Of a stretch of DNA of 64,000 bases, positions 1-8,624 are shown in pieces; the stretch's first letter is position 1, and each line of letters starts with the position of its first letter. The position numbers and the translations under genes are program-made. Under the pieces are notes generated by a model. That model searched no databases and was not told the DNA's origin. It saw nothing but the letters and a program-made list of their open reading frames with translations. The DNA is from Acidithiobacillus sp. HP-2 (GTDB taxonomy: Bacteria; Pseudomonadota; Gammaproteobacteria; Acidithiobacillales; Acidithiobacillaceae). The stretch lies in the NCBI RefSeq assembly GCF_015100155.1, contig NZ_JACKZA010000009.1, positions 83,079 to 147,078 of the forward strand, in the 5' to 3' direction.

Positions 1-1
1 C

Positions 2-589
2 GATTATGATCCCTACGGCGCCAAGCCATCCGGGGTCTGGTTCAACCGTATCCGGCATTTTGAAATAGGGGACTATCCCTACAACAAAACCGTCAATTTT
101 CCCATGTCCTGTATGCATTGTGAAAACGCCGAATGTGTGACGGTTTGTCCCACCGGAGCTTCCTACAAGCGCGCCGAAGACGGCATTGTTCTGGTCGATC
201 AGAACAAATGCATGGGTTGTAATTATTGTTCCTGGGCTTGTCCTTATGGCGCCCGCGAGCTGGATCGCGTCTCCGGAACCATGAAAAAATGCACCCTGTG
301 TATTGACCGTATTTATGATATGGAAATTCCGGAAGAAGAAAGACAGCCTGCCTGCGTGCTGACTTGTCCGGCTCATGCCCGTATGTACGGCGATCTGGAC
401 GATCCGGAAAGTCCGGTTAGTCGTGCGGTGCGTGATCGCGGCGGCTATCAGCTGATGCCCGAACTGAATTACAACCCTACCAACCATTATTTGCCGCCCC
501 GTGTTCATGCCCCGATCCCCACTGAAGAGCTGAAGAAAAAAGCAGTTCGTAAAGTGAAAGAATGGGTCAACCGCGTTGTTGAGCGTTAA
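2..589 (+). CDS. soeB: DMSO-reductase-family 4Fe-4S electron transfer subunit, SoeB-like (5' end outside window)
   Basis: The reading frame is open from the first bases of the window, so the N-terminus lies upstream and the ATG at 104 is internal. About 195 residues are visible. They hold three ferredoxin-type cysteine clusters: CMHCENAECVTVC, CMGCNYCSWACPYG and CTLCIDR, plus a C-terminal CVLTCPAHA, the four-cluster arrangement of DmsB/SoeB/PsrB subunits. Such subunits carry electrons from a molybdopterin catalytic subunit to a membrane anchor. Its partner anchor follows after 9 bases. The neighbourhood of sHdr genes, which produce sulfite in the cytoplasm, favours sulfite dehydrogenase (SoeB), but DmsB or PsrB of another substrate cannot be excluded because the catalytic subunit is not visible. 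Confidence 0.8.
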   Translation, partial: DYDPYGAKPSGVWFNRIRHFEIGDYPYNKTVNFPMSCMHCENAECVTVCPTGASYKRAEDGIVLVDQNKCMGCNYCSWACPYGARELDRVSGTMKKCTLCIDRIYDMEIPEEERQPACVLTCPAHARMYGDLDDPESPVSRAVRDRGGYQLMPELNYNPTNHYLPPRVHAPIPTEELKKKAVRKVKEWVNRVVER

Positions 590-598
590 GGAGATACC

Positions 599-1537
599 AT
601 GCATCCGGCACTCGCAGTTATTTTTCTGACGCTTTTTTCTGGCGGTGGTTTTGGCATTATGGCCTTGACGGCCATCATCAATGATTTTCAGATTGATGGT
701 GGGTTAAATCCCTTGCAGACCATGGTGGCAGTCATTCTCTCGCTGGTTTTTGTCAGCATCGGCATGCTTTCGTCTACCGCGCATCTGGCAAACCCCAAGA
801 ACGCGTGGCGGGCTTTTACCCGTTGGCGCACCTCCTGGTTAGCCCGCGAAGGTGTTTTTGCGGTGTTATATTATCCTTTTGCTTTAGCCTATCTGGTCTG
901 GGTGTTTTTCACGGCAGGTACACAGGATGCGGTAGGTTTGATTCTGGTGAATCTGGCCGGTCTGATTGGCTTGATCACTATTTTCTGTCAAGGCATGATT
1001 TATGCCGTGCTCAGAACCATTCGCCAATGGAATACGGCACTTGTACCTGCTAATTTTTACGTTATGGGTTTGGCTATTGGCGCCACGATTCTGGCTGCCG
1101 AGCGAATGATCATGGGAGCACCGGCGCTTACCCTGGTGGGTATTGCCCTGGGTCTGCTGGTCGCGGCAGCGGTCATGAAAGGCATTTATTATTTCTGGAT
1201 TGGTCGTCCAAACGGTCCGACCATTCGTACGGCAACAGGTTTCAACCGCTCAACCGTGCGTATCCTCGAGCAGGGCCACACTTTTGGTACCTTTTTGACA
1301 GAAGAGTTCGGGCATACCTTGCCCAGTGCCAAGGCGCGCAGTATTAAATTCATGATGTATATATTTGCCTTCATTATCCCGGTGGCCGCTCTGGTCATCG
1401 GCTTCCTGACCGGGCAATTATTTTTCGCATGGCTTGCCATTGTGTCCGTGGTTTTTGGCATCGGGGTGGAGCGCTGGCTGTTTTTTGTCGAGGCGCAACA
1501 CGTCATCAATCTGTACCATGGCCGGCAGCAGTGTTGA
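599..1537 (+). CDS. soeC: DmsC/SoeC-type membrane anchor subunit
   Basis: This 312-residue protein is almost entirely hydrophobic, with about eight membrane segments, and matches the DmsC family of quinone-reactive anchor subunits. It starts with ATG behind AAGGAG and sits 9 bases after the Fe-S subunit, so the two are one operon. It should accept electrons from the Fe-S subunit and reduce the quinone pool. Tryptophan- and arginine-rich loops near residues 71-80 (FTRWRTSWLA) are typical of this family. Assignment to sulfite oxidation rests on the neighbouring sHdr locus and not on the sequence alone. Confidence 0.75.
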   Translation: MHPALAVIFLTLFSGGGFGIMALTAIINDFQIDGGLNPLQTMVAVILSLVFVSIGMLSSTAHLANPKNAWRAFTRWRTSWLAREGVFAVLYYPFALAYLVWVFFTAGTQDAVGLILVNLAGLIGLITIFCQGMIYAVLRTIRQWNTALVPANFYVMGLAIGATILAAERMIMGAPALTLVGIALGLLVAAAVMKGIYYFWIGRPNGPTIRTATGFNRSTVRILEQGHTFGTFLTEEFGHTLPSAKARSIKFMMYIFAFIIPVAALVIGFLTGQLFFAWLAIVSVVFGIGVERWLFFVEAQHVINLYHGRQQC

Positions 1538-1596
1538 ACTGAGTCTGAAAAGAGGACTAGTATAGTTTCTTTGCAGTTTTACTGAGGTGATTGGAT

Positions 1597-2628
1597 ATGG
1601 CGCAGGAAGTGTTTGCTCTACCGGCACGGGAATCCGCTTTGGTGGATCGTTTCGGGAGGCGGATTACTTACCTGCGTATTTCCGTTACGGAGCACTGTAA
1701 TTTCCGTTGCTCCTACTGCTCACCGGCAGAAGGTACTCCTTTTTTTGCCAGAAAAGATCACCTTCAGGTCGATGAGTATGATCGCCTGATCGGGATTTTT
1801 GCAGGCTTGGGTGTGCGCCACATGCGCTTTACTGGTGGTGAGCCCCTCATACACCCGCACTTGCCTGCTCTGATTGCTGCTGCCCATCATCATGGGATTG
1901 GTAAAATCAGTATCAGTACCAATGGTCTGTTACTGGCTCGCAAAGCCGAATTGCTGCAACAATCCGGGGTCAATAATCTTAATGTCAGTCTGGATAGTTT
2001 GGAACCGGAAGTATTTGCCCGGGTCACCCGGGGTGGAAATCTACAAGAGGTTCTGCAAGGTATTTCTGCCGCAATCAGTGCTGGTATTCCCCGTATTAAG
2101 CTGAATGTGGTGCTCATGCGTAGCGAAAACGGCCATAATCTCGCTGATCTGGTGCGCTACGCTTTATCTCAGCATGTTGATATCCGTTTTATTGAAACTA
2201 TGCCCTTGGGTCAGGCCGGAAGTGAAGCGCAGAATGCAGAGTATTTCAGCGCCAGCGAAGCCAGGACGCTCATCGAAGAGGAACTGGGTACCTTGTATCC
2301 GGCCTTTCGGCCTACGGATAATGGTCCCGCCCAGCTTTTTCAGTTTGCAGAACACCCACGTTCGCAAATCGGATTTATCACGCCCATCAGCGATAATTTT
2401 TGTGCCACCTGTAATCGGGTCCGCCTGACTGCAAGTGGCCGACTGGTATTTTGTTTGGGCCAGGAAAATGGTATGGACCTGCTACCTTCGCTGAGAGGGA
2501 GCAGCCGTAACGAAGAAATTGCCGATGAAATCCGCGAAAGGATTTGGCAGGATAAACCTGAACGCCACGAATTTGTCACAGATCCGGAACGTTCTTCGCG
2601 GATTTTTATGATGCGTTTGGGTGGATAA
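1597..2628 (+). CDS. moaA: GTP 3',8-cyclase MoaA
   Basis: MoaA is a radical SAM enzyme that converts GTP to 3',8-cyclo-GTP, the first step of molybdopterin synthesis. The N-terminal radical SAM cluster CNFRCSYC is visible, followed by the GGEP motif (FTGGEPLIHP). The C-terminal second cluster is CATCNRVRL with a downstream cysteine in LVFCLGQ. The protein ends in Gly-Gly (MMRLGG), the conserved MoaA tail needed for activity. I take ATG 1597 as start because GAGGTG lies about 8 bases upstream; a TTG at 1591 is too close to that site. Its position right after the molybdoenzyme subunits suggests cofactor supply for that enzyme. Confidence 0.93.
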   Translation: MAQEVFALPARESALVDRFGRRITYLRISVTEHCNFRCSYCSPAEGTPFFARKDHLQVDEYDRLIGIFAGLGVRHMRFTGGEPLIHPHLPALIAAAHHHGIGKISISTNGLLLARKAELLQQSGVNNLNVSLDSLEPEVFARVTRGGNLQEVLQGISAAISAGIPRIKLNVVLMRSENGHNLADLVRYALSQHVDIRFIETMPLGQAGSEAQNAEYFSASEARTLIEEELGTLYPAFRPTDNGPAQLFQFAEHPRSQIGFITPISDNFCATCNRVRLTASGRLVFCLGQENGMDLLPSLRGSSRNEEIADEIRERIWQDKPERHEFVTDPERSSRIFMMRLGG

Positions 2629-2700
2629 TGGTGCTACACGTGAACGAATACATGGTGTAAGCTAGCAGATGACATTATTTTATTAATTGGTGAATAGCTT

Positions 2701-3030
2701 ATGTACGGTTTTCAGGAAATCACGGCAGATCAACTCAAGGCCTTGAGCGATCAAGGTGATGAGTTCATTCTGGTGGATGTGCGTTCTCCCGCAGAGGTGG
2801 CACGTGGTATCATCGAAGGAGCCCGGCACGTACCCTTGCACATGCTGCCGATGTCTCTACAGCAGTTGGATAAATCCAAAACGGTGGTATTTTATTGTCT
2901 CAGCGGTGGACGTTCAGCCCAGGCCGCAGCTTTTGCCGCTGCTCAGGGTTTTGGGCAAGTGCTTAATTTGCGTGGTGGAATTTCAGCCTGGGCGAATCGT
3001 GGGCTGCCTATTGGTCAGTTACCCGGTTGA
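2701..3030 (+). CDS. rhd: Single-domain rhodanese (sulfurtransferase) of the sHdr locus
   Basis: A 109-residue single rhodanese domain with the active-site loop CLSGGRS (around residue 66), the cysteine carrying a persulfide. In sHdr-type sulfur oxidisers a rhodanese, TusA and DsrE3A form a relay that brings sulfane sulfur to the Hdr-like complex, and here the three genes are in that order. The 72-base gap upstream and 124-base gap downstream could each hold a promoter. No signal peptide is seen, so it acts in the cytoplasm. Confidence 0.9.
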   Translation: MYGFQEITADQLKALSDQGDEFILVDVRSPAEVARGIIEGARHVPLHMLPMSLQQLDKSKTVVFYCLSGGRSAQAAAFAAAQGFGQVLNLRGGISAWANRGLPIGQLPG

Positions 3031-3154
3031 TTAGCATTTTCTAAAATAGGGGTGCTTAATCATCAAATCAAAATATTTGCCTTGCTGTTCCCCCTTTTCC
3101 TGATACAGTCTTGCAGGTAGTTTTCAGACATCAATAACCTTAGGAGGTTAAACC

Positions 3155-3385
3155 ATGGTACAAGAAGATCAAGTACTCGACGCACGTGGCCTGAATTGCC
3201 CCTTGCCCATCCTGCGCACCAAAAAGGCTCTCGGTGAGCTGACTTCCGGTCAGGTTTTGAAGATCGTGGCCACTGATCCTGGCGCGGTAAAAGATTTTGA
3301 AGCATTTGCCAAGCAGACCAAGAATCCTCTTTTGGAGCATGCTGAAGCAGCCGGCGAATTTATCTTCTTCATCCAGAAAGCATAA
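3155..3385 (+). CDS. tusA: Sulfur carrier protein TusA
   Basis: A 76-residue TusA-family protein with the signature DARGLNCPLPILRTKKAL; the cysteine of CPLP binds persulfide sulfur. It starts with ATG behind a strong AGGAGG. It stands between rhodanese and DsrE, its known partners in the sulfur transfer relay. The 124 bases upstream contain a weak promoter-like pair (TTGCCT near 3077 and TGATAC near 3101), so tusA may begin its own transcript; this is only a suggestion. Confidence 0.95.
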   Translation: MVQEDQVLDARGLNCPLPILRTKKALGELTSGQVLKIVATDPGAVKDFEAFAKQTKNPLLEHAEAAGEFIFFIQKA

Positions 3386-3425
3386 TTGAATGAGGTTGGG
3401 CTGACGGCCTGACCAGGAGTAGAAA

Positions 3426-3896
3426 ATGGACGAGAAAAAACTGGCAATTGTTGCCACAAAAGGAACGCTCGATTGGGGATATCCTCCCTTTATCCTGGCG
3501 TCCACTGCTGCAGCCCTGGGTTACAGTGTGGAAATCTTCTTCACCTTTTACGGCCTGCAATTGCTCAAGAAAGATCTGAGTCATCTGCGCGTCAGCCCCC
3601 TGGGTAACCCGGCCATGCCGATGCCTGTTCCCATGCCTACCCTGATGATGGTGTTGCCGGGTATGGAAGGAATGGCTACATCCATGATGAAAAGCAAAAT
3701 GAAAGCCAAGGGCGTAGCCAGTCTGGATGAATTGCGCGAACTTTGTGTTGAAGCTGAAGTAAGAATGATCGCTTGTCAGATGACAGTCGATCTTTTCGAG
3801 TTTGATACAGCTGACTTTATTGACGGGATTGAATTGGGCGGTGCAGCGGCCTTTTTTGAATTCGCCGGTGAGTCCGATATCACGTTGTTTATTTGA
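3426..3896 (+). CDS. dsrE: DsrE-family sulfurtransferase (DsrE3A type)
   Basis: A 156-residue DsrE/DsrF/TusD-like protein. Two cysteines are visible in the C-terminal half, in RELCVEAEV and MIACQMTV; the latter lies where DsrE3 proteins carry the persulfide. A methionine- and proline-rich loop (residues 60-75) is also seen in the DsrE3A group. It follows tusA and precedes hdrC1, the standard order in the rhd-tusA-dsrE-hdr gene set of acidophilic sulfur oxidisers. It probably exchanges sulfur with TusA. Confidence 0.9.
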   Translation: MDEKKLAIVATKGTLDWGYPPFILASTAAALGYSVEIFFTFYGLQLLKKDLSHLRVSPLGNPAMPMPVPMPTLMMVLPGMEGMATSMMKSKMKAKGVASLDELRELCVEAEVRMIACQMTVDLFEFDTADFIDGIELGGAAAFFEFAGESDITLFI

Positions 3897-3960
3897 ACCA
3901 ATGATCTGCGCTGCGGGTCGAACAGGTACGACGTATTAATTACGAGCGAGGAGCGAGTAG

Positions 3961-4641
3961 ATGGCGACTTACGCTGAAATGAAAGAGATGTTTGACGAAA
4001 TCCGTGCGGATTTTCGTTATGACCACGAACTCAATGGATGTCTGAATTGTGGCATTTGTACGGCTACCTGCCCGTCGGCGCAGTTCTACGATTATAGTCC
4101 CCGTGAAATTGTCCAGTTGCTCTGGACCGAAAACGTGGAACAGATTTATGACGCAATGCAGGAAAAAATATGGGCCTGTGCCCAGTGCATGACCTGTGCG
4201 GCACGTTGCCCTTTCAAGAATTCTCCCGGTGGACTGGTCATGATCATGCGCGAAGTATCCATTCGCCACGGTATGCAATCGGCCAAAGATGTGTTGCGCC
4301 CCTTTGGTCGCGTAATGCTCAAACTGATTACCACGGGTAACCAGCTTTCTCCTGACATGATCCAGCCTGATCATTTCCCGGACTGGGGCCCTAATATTCA
4401 GAAAGTTGAAGGAGATTTGCGGATTCTGCGCAAGGCAATCCCAGTTCGCACCTTGCAAACGGTAGAAACGGCATGGGAAGTATCCCTGAAAACTTCCGTA
4501 GAGATGTACACCATCTGGGAAATGACAGGTGTGCTGAAGTCTCTGGAAACCATGGATGAAAACCTCTTCGACGTAATCGAGGATTTCATTGATGAAAAGC
4601 GGGAAGATTATGAAGACTGGCTCGAGAGCCAGGAAGACTGA
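3961..4641 (+). CDS. hdrC1: sHdrC1, 4Fe-4S subunit of sulfur-oxidising Hdr-like complex
   Basis: A 226-residue HdrC-type protein with two 4Fe-4S motifs, CLNCGICTATCP (about residues 27-38) and CAQCMTCAARCP (about residues 76-87). The rest is acidic and helical. HdrC passes electrons between HdrA and HdrB. It starts the hdr block C1-B1-A-Hyp-C2-B2, 64 bases after dsrE, with GAGGAG upstream of the ATG. The gene set and order match the sHdr systems known from Acidithiobacillus and Hyphomicrobium. Confidence 0.93.
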   Translation: MATYAEMKEMFDEIRADFRYDHELNGCLNCGICTATCPSAQFYDYSPREIVQLLWTENVEQIYDAMQEKIWACAQCMTCAARCPFKNSPGGLVMIMREVSIRHGMQSAKDVLRPFGRVMLKLITTGNQLSPDMIQPDHFPDWGPNIQKVEGDLRILRKAIPVRTLQTVETAWEVSLKTSVEMYTIWEMTGVLKSLETMDENLFDVIEDFIDEKREDYEDWLESQED

Positions 4642-4661
4642 CGGATTCTAAGGAGATCGTT

Positions 4662-6005
4662 ATGAGCGACAACAGCACGCAGCAAGGATTAGCGGGGCAC
4701 GGGGCTTTTTTCCAGGACACGAACTTATCGGCCAACGAAGCGGAAGCGGCCACGGCGTGGGTACGCAGTCACGTAGACCGTCGCACCATGGACCTGGGCG
4801 AGCGTATGGACGACATTCGCGAGCACATGTGGGCACTGGAAAAAGAAGGTGAAATTATTGTTCACCGCATCACCGATGACCACAAGCCCATTGAAGTAGA
4901 CACCCTCTATGGCTGGAAAAAGCGGGTACCCACCAATCAGCTCTGGCATCACAAGAGCTGCGGTCAGTGTGGTAACATTCCCGGCTATCCCACCAGCCTG
5001 CTCTGGTTCATGAACCACTTTGGCACGGATTATCTGGACGAAACCGACCAGACCTCCTGCACCGCCTGGAACTACCACGGCTCCGGCATCGGCAATGTTG
5101 AATCCCTCGCCGCCGTCTTCCTGCGCAACTTCCATCAGGCCTATGTCTCCGGCAAGCAGCACGGCTATGAAAACGGTCACTTTTTCCCACTGGTCCACTG
5201 CGGCACCTCCTTCGGCAACTACAAGGAAATTCGCAAGTATTTGATTGAATCTGCCGAACTGCGCGAAAAGGTCAAGAAAATCCTCGGCAAGCTCGGCCGT
5301 CTGGTCGATGGCAAAATTGTCATTCCCGAAGAAGTCGTGCACTACAGTGAATGGTTGCATGTCATGCGCAACCGCATTGCCAGCGAACTGCAGACCATCG
5401 ACATGAGCAACATCCGGGTGACCACCCATGCGGCCTGTCACTACTACAAGATGGTGGCGGAAGACGCGATTTACGACAACAGCATTCTCGGTGGCAACCG
5501 CACGGCCGTCGGCACCTCGGTCGCCCAGGCGCTGGGAGCCCAGGTCATCGACTACTCCACCTGGTATGACTGCTGTGGCTTTGGCTTCCGGCACATCATC
5601 TCCGAGCGCGAATTCACCCGCAGCTTCACCATGAACCGCAAGATCAAGGTCGCCCGGGAAGAAGCCAACGCCGACGTCATGATTGGCATCGACACCGGCT
5701 GTATCACCACCATGGACAAGAACCAGTGGATCGGCAAGGCCCATGACATGAACTACAGCATCCCGATCATTGCGGACGTGCAGCTGGCCGCCCTGGCCTG
5801 TGGCGCTGATCCCTTCAAGATCGTCCAGCTCCAGTGGCATGCTTCACCCTGTGAAGATCTGGTGGAAAAAATGGGCATCAGCTGGGACAAGGCCAAAGCC
5901 GACTTCCAGGAATATCTCAAACAGGTCGAGCAGGGGAATGTGGAATACCTCTACAACCCCGAACTCGCCACCAACCAACATATCAACATGAAAGCGGGCG
6001 CTTAA
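4662..6005 (+). CDS. hdrB1: sHdrB1, CCG-domain subunit of sulfur-oxidising Hdr-like complex
   Basis: A 447-residue HdrB-like protein, longer than HdrB2 (303 residues). Cysteine-rich stretches that can bind noncubane clusters are visible: KSCGQCGN (about residue 106), VHCGTSFG, a TTHAACHYY stretch, and WYDCCGFGF, each part of degenerate CCG domains. HdrB subunits carry the disulfide or sulfur-handling active site. The gene follows hdrC1 by 20 bases behind AAGGAG. Its third-position base use is visibly more GC-rich than its neighbours, consistent with high expression or a different history. Confidence 0.93.
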   Translation: MSDNSTQQGLAGHGAFFQDTNLSANEAEAATAWVRSHVDRRTMDLGERMDDIREHMWALEKEGEIIVHRITDDHKPIEVDTLYGWKKRVPTNQLWHHKSCGQCGNIPGYPTSLLWFMNHFGTDYLDETDQTSCTAWNYHGSGIGNVESLAAVFLRNFHQAYVSGKQHGYENGHFFPLVHCGTSFGNYKEIRKYLIESAELREKVKKILGKLGRLVDGKIVIPEEVVHYSEWLHVMRNRIASELQTIDMSNIRVTTHAACHYYKMVAEDAIYDNSILGGNRTAVGTSVAQALGAQVIDYSTWYDCCGFGFRHIISEREFTRSFTMNRKIKVAREEANADVMIGIDTGCITTMDKNQWIGKAHDMNYSIPIIADVQLAALACGADPFKIVQLQWHASPCEDLVEKMGISWDKAKADFQEYLKQVEQGNVEYLYNPELATNQHINMKAGA

Positions 6006-6017
6006 GGAGAAAAATCA

Positions 6018-7073
6018 GTGAGTGCACAGGATACAGTATTAGTCGTAGGTGCCGGCCCAGCCGGTCTGTCAGCAGCTGCAACCATCGCTTCGATGGGCAA
6101 GAAAGCGGTCATTGTCGAGAAGGAAGATATTCTCGGCGGTGCCCCGATCATCTCCGGATATGCCAAACTGGTTCCCTCGGGTGAGTGGGCCAAGGACGCA
6201 ATTGGTCGTATGGTCAGTCGGGTAGAAGGGGACGGCAATGTGGCCATTCACAAATCTACCAAAGTGACCACGGTTGAAGGGGAAGCCGGTAATTTTACGG
6301 CGACTCTGAGCAACGGTAACAAAGTCGAGGCCGGTTCTATAGTGTTGGGTACCGGTTTCACCCACTTTGACTCCATCAACAAGCCGGAATGGGGTTTTGG
6401 TACCTATGAAGACGTACTGACCACCACGCAGATGGAACAGATGGTTGGTACGGGTCAAATTACCTGTCCTTCGGATGGACGGGTGCCCGAGCGCGTAGCC
6501 ATTCTACTCTGCGTAGGTTCCCGTGACCGTCAGATTGGTCGTGAATGGTGCTCCAAAATCTGCTGCACCGTTTCCACGAATCTGGCGATGGAAATCAAGG
6601 AGATTTCACCGAGCACCGACGTGTTCATTTACTACATGGACATTCGTACCTTCGGTCTTTACGAAGACAAGTTCTACTGGAAGAGTCAAGAAGAGTACAA
6701 GACCAAGTTCGTCAAGGCGCGTATTGCCGAAGTCACCAAATCACCGGACGGCCGTTTGCTGGTGAAGGGCGAAGATACCCTAGTCAAGCGTCCTATCGTG
6801 ATTCCCATGGATATCGTGGTTCATGCTATCGGTATGGATCCCAATGCTCTAAATTCTGAAATTGCCAAGACTTTTGGTATTGGTCTCGAAAAACACGGCT
6901 TTATTGATCGTGCCGAGCAGTACACCAATAGCCAGGGAACGACGCGCAAGGGTATTTACGTGTGTGGCGCGGCTACCGGCCCGGAAGATATTGATACTTC
7001 GATTGCTCAAGGGCAGTCAGCTGGTTCACGAGCAGTAGCCGATCTCTTTGGACAGCAGAAAGTTGCCAGCTGA
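6018..7073 (+). CDS. hdrA: sHdrA, flavin subunit of sulfur-oxidising Hdr-like complex
   Basis: A 351-residue FAD-binding HdrA-like protein. It begins with the dinucleotide-binding motif VVGAGPAGLSAA and contains the cysteine cluster CVGSRD...EWCSKICC (about residues 159-178) which holds the 4Fe-4S cluster typical of sHdrA. It is much shorter than methanogen HdrA and lacks added ferredoxin domains, as expected for the sulfur-oxidising type. Start is GTG behind AAGGAG, 12 bases after hdrB1. HdrA passes electrons onward, probably to NAD or via lipoate-binding proteins. Confidence 0.93.
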   Translation: MSAQDTVLVVGAGPAGLSAAATIASMGKKAVIVEKEDILGGAPIISGYAKLVPSGEWAKDAIGRMVSRVEGDGNVAIHKSTKVTTVEGEAGNFTATLSNGNKVEAGSIVLGTGFTHFDSINKPEWGFGTYEDVLTTTQMEQMVGTGQITCPSDGRVPERVAILLCVGSRDRQIGREWCSKICCTVSTNLAMEIKEISPSTDVFIYYMDIRTFGLYEDKFYWKSQEEYKTKFVKARIAEVTKSPDGRLLVKGEDTLVKRPIVIPMDIVVHAIGMDPNALNSEIAKTFGIGLEKHGFIDRAEQYTNSQGTTRKGIYVCGAATGPEDIDTSIAQGQSAGSRAVADLFGQQKVAS

Positions 7074-7881
7074 TATCTACCAGGACAGGAACGAAGAACA
7101 TATCGTTCCAGCCACGCTGCCCATTGAGCTCGACAAGGGCCTGCTCAATCGTTCTTTCTATGAACTGGAAGAAGCTTTTGAGGGACAACAGGGACTTGCC
7201 GATCTGGTGAGCAGCATGGCAGAAAAGACGGCAAGTTTTCGCCGTCTGCTACTGGAAGAACAGCAACCTCTGACCGAAACACAAATGGAACATCTCGTCG
7301 CACAGATGTTTACGGCACGGAGGAAAATATGGCCGCTCATTGAGGAACAAGGTGCGGCCAAGGTTGGGGAGTTGATGCGCGATCTGCTTACCGGACACGG
7401 TGATCTGACGCAGCGCATGGCAAGATTCGAAGAAGCCTTGCCAGCTACCGGAAAAGTCAAACGTGTCATCAGGGATGTGGCTGCTGAAGTCCTGCACTTC
7501 AGTGACCCCGAGCGGTATCCTCTGATGACCCGCTGGGTCTGGGATCAAGGAACTACTTCCGGAGCCATTCGTGAGTTTATACGTGGTGGTGATTACCTCA
7601 CGGATTTCCCTTTTGGCGAGAGTCCCGAAATGTTTGAGGGGCTGCGTCAGTGGATGCGTGAAACACTGCTGGAGTTGGGCGTATATCGTGATGTTCCCTA
7701 CATGGTGGACATCATTCTCGCTCATCAGTATTCACAGTATGTGCGGGCAATGGCGGAAGGTTTTTTGCGTTCGGACTTTGGCGGTCAGACCGACTTTACG
7801 GAGCAGATTCGTAAGTTGCTGGGTGTTGAAGTGCAGCGGCGGATGGGCGGGTCTCGCATCAAAAGAGACGACATTCATTGA
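7048..7881 (+). CDS. Conserved hypothetical protein of the sHdr locus (Hyp)
   Basis: A roughly 275-residue soluble, acidic, mostly helical protein with no cofactor motif that I recognise. It occupies the slot between hdrA and hdrC2 that holds the Hyp protein in all sHdr gene sets I know of. No ATG exists near the 5' end; the open frame begins at TTG 7048 (overlapping hdrA by 26 bases) and another TTG lies at 7063, so the start is uncertain. Its function is not known; a structural or assembly role in the complex is a guess from position. Confidence 0.8.
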   Translation: MDSRKLPADIYQDRNEEHIVPATLPIELDKGLLNRSFYELEEAFEGQQGLADLVSSMAEKTASFRRLLLEEQQPLTETQMEHLVAQMFTARRKIWPLIEEQGAAKVGELMRDLLTGHGDLTQRMARFEEALPATGKVKRVIRDVAAEVLHFSDPERYPLMTRWVWDQGTTSGAIREFIRGGDYLTDFPFGESPEMFEGLRQWMRETLLELGVYRDVPYMVDIILAHQYSQYVRAMAEGFLRSDFGGQTDFTEQIRKLLGVEVQRRMGGSRIKRDDIH

Positions 7882-7904
7882 TGAATTAGGGTTTAGGAGC
7901 AGCT

Positions 7905-8624
7905 ATGGCTATTCATGAAAAAACACTGATCGATCCAGATCGGATTTTACAGCACGACCATCTGGTAGTGGACGGAGTGGATGTTTCAGGGTCCTGGAAC
8001 ACGATGATCACTCCCCGTACGCTCACCGACTATGAAGAAAATTTCGAAAAAATCATTCAGAGCTACAGCGGTGGCGAGAATGTGCATCGTTGTTGGCAGT
8101 GCGGTTCCTGCACCAACTCCTGCACCATGTATGCCCAGAACGTGGACTTCAATCCCCGTTACTGGATTTATCTGATTCGTCTGGGCCTGAAGGCCGAGTT
8201 GATGAAAGATAAGGACATCATCTGGCAGTGCGTGTCCTGTAACAAGTGCACCAACATCTGCCCCAAGGACGTGCGTCCTGAAGGCGTCATGAAAGCCACC
8301 GCACACTGGATGGAAGATAATGGGCTGACCCCCAAGACCCTTTCCACCCACTTTGACGAAGAATTCACCCATCAGTGTATTGAGTTTGGTCGTATTGAAG
8401 ATACCGAAGTCATGATGGGTTTTTACAAGCGTTCCAACCAACCTCTGGTGCAGGCCTGGATTGTTGAGTTCGGAAAGCGGCTGTCCAAGGGGTTACCTTT
8501 GGGGCAGTTGGCGAAAATGGGTATGAATGTTGTTTTCCGACCGAAAACCAAGTCCTGGGGCAAGACCGGAGAAGTACTCGCAGAATATGTGAAAGCACAG
8601 AAGGAGGCTGCTCATCATGGCTAA
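7905..8624 (+). CDS. hdrC2: sHdrC2, 4Fe-4S subunit of sulfur-oxidising Hdr-like complex
   Basis: A 239-residue second HdrC with two 4Fe-4S motifs: CWQCGSCTNSC (about residues 64-74) and CVSCNKCTNICP (about residues 108-119). The ATG follows TAGGAG. It overlaps hdrB2 by 8 bases, implying translational coupling. Paired C and B subunits fit the dimer-of-units architecture proposed for sHdr. Confidence 0.93.
   Translation: MAIHEKTLIDPDRILQHDHLVVDGVDVSGSWNTMITPRTLTDYEENFEKIIQSYSGGENVHRCWQCGSCTNSCTMYAQNVDFNPRYWIYLIRLGLKAELMKDKDIIWQCVSCNKCTNICPKDVRPEGVMKATAHWMEDNGLTPKTLSTHFDEEFTHQCIEFGRIEDTEVMMGFYKRSNQPLVQAWIVEFGKRLSKGLPLGQLAKMGMNVVFRPKTKSWGKTGEVLAEYVKAQKEAAHHG

Noticed and set aside
4725..5840. 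A 371-codon open frame on the minus strand opposite hdrB1
   Set aside because: It is an antisense shadow caused by the GC-rich third positions of hdrB1; no start site or family match is seen.
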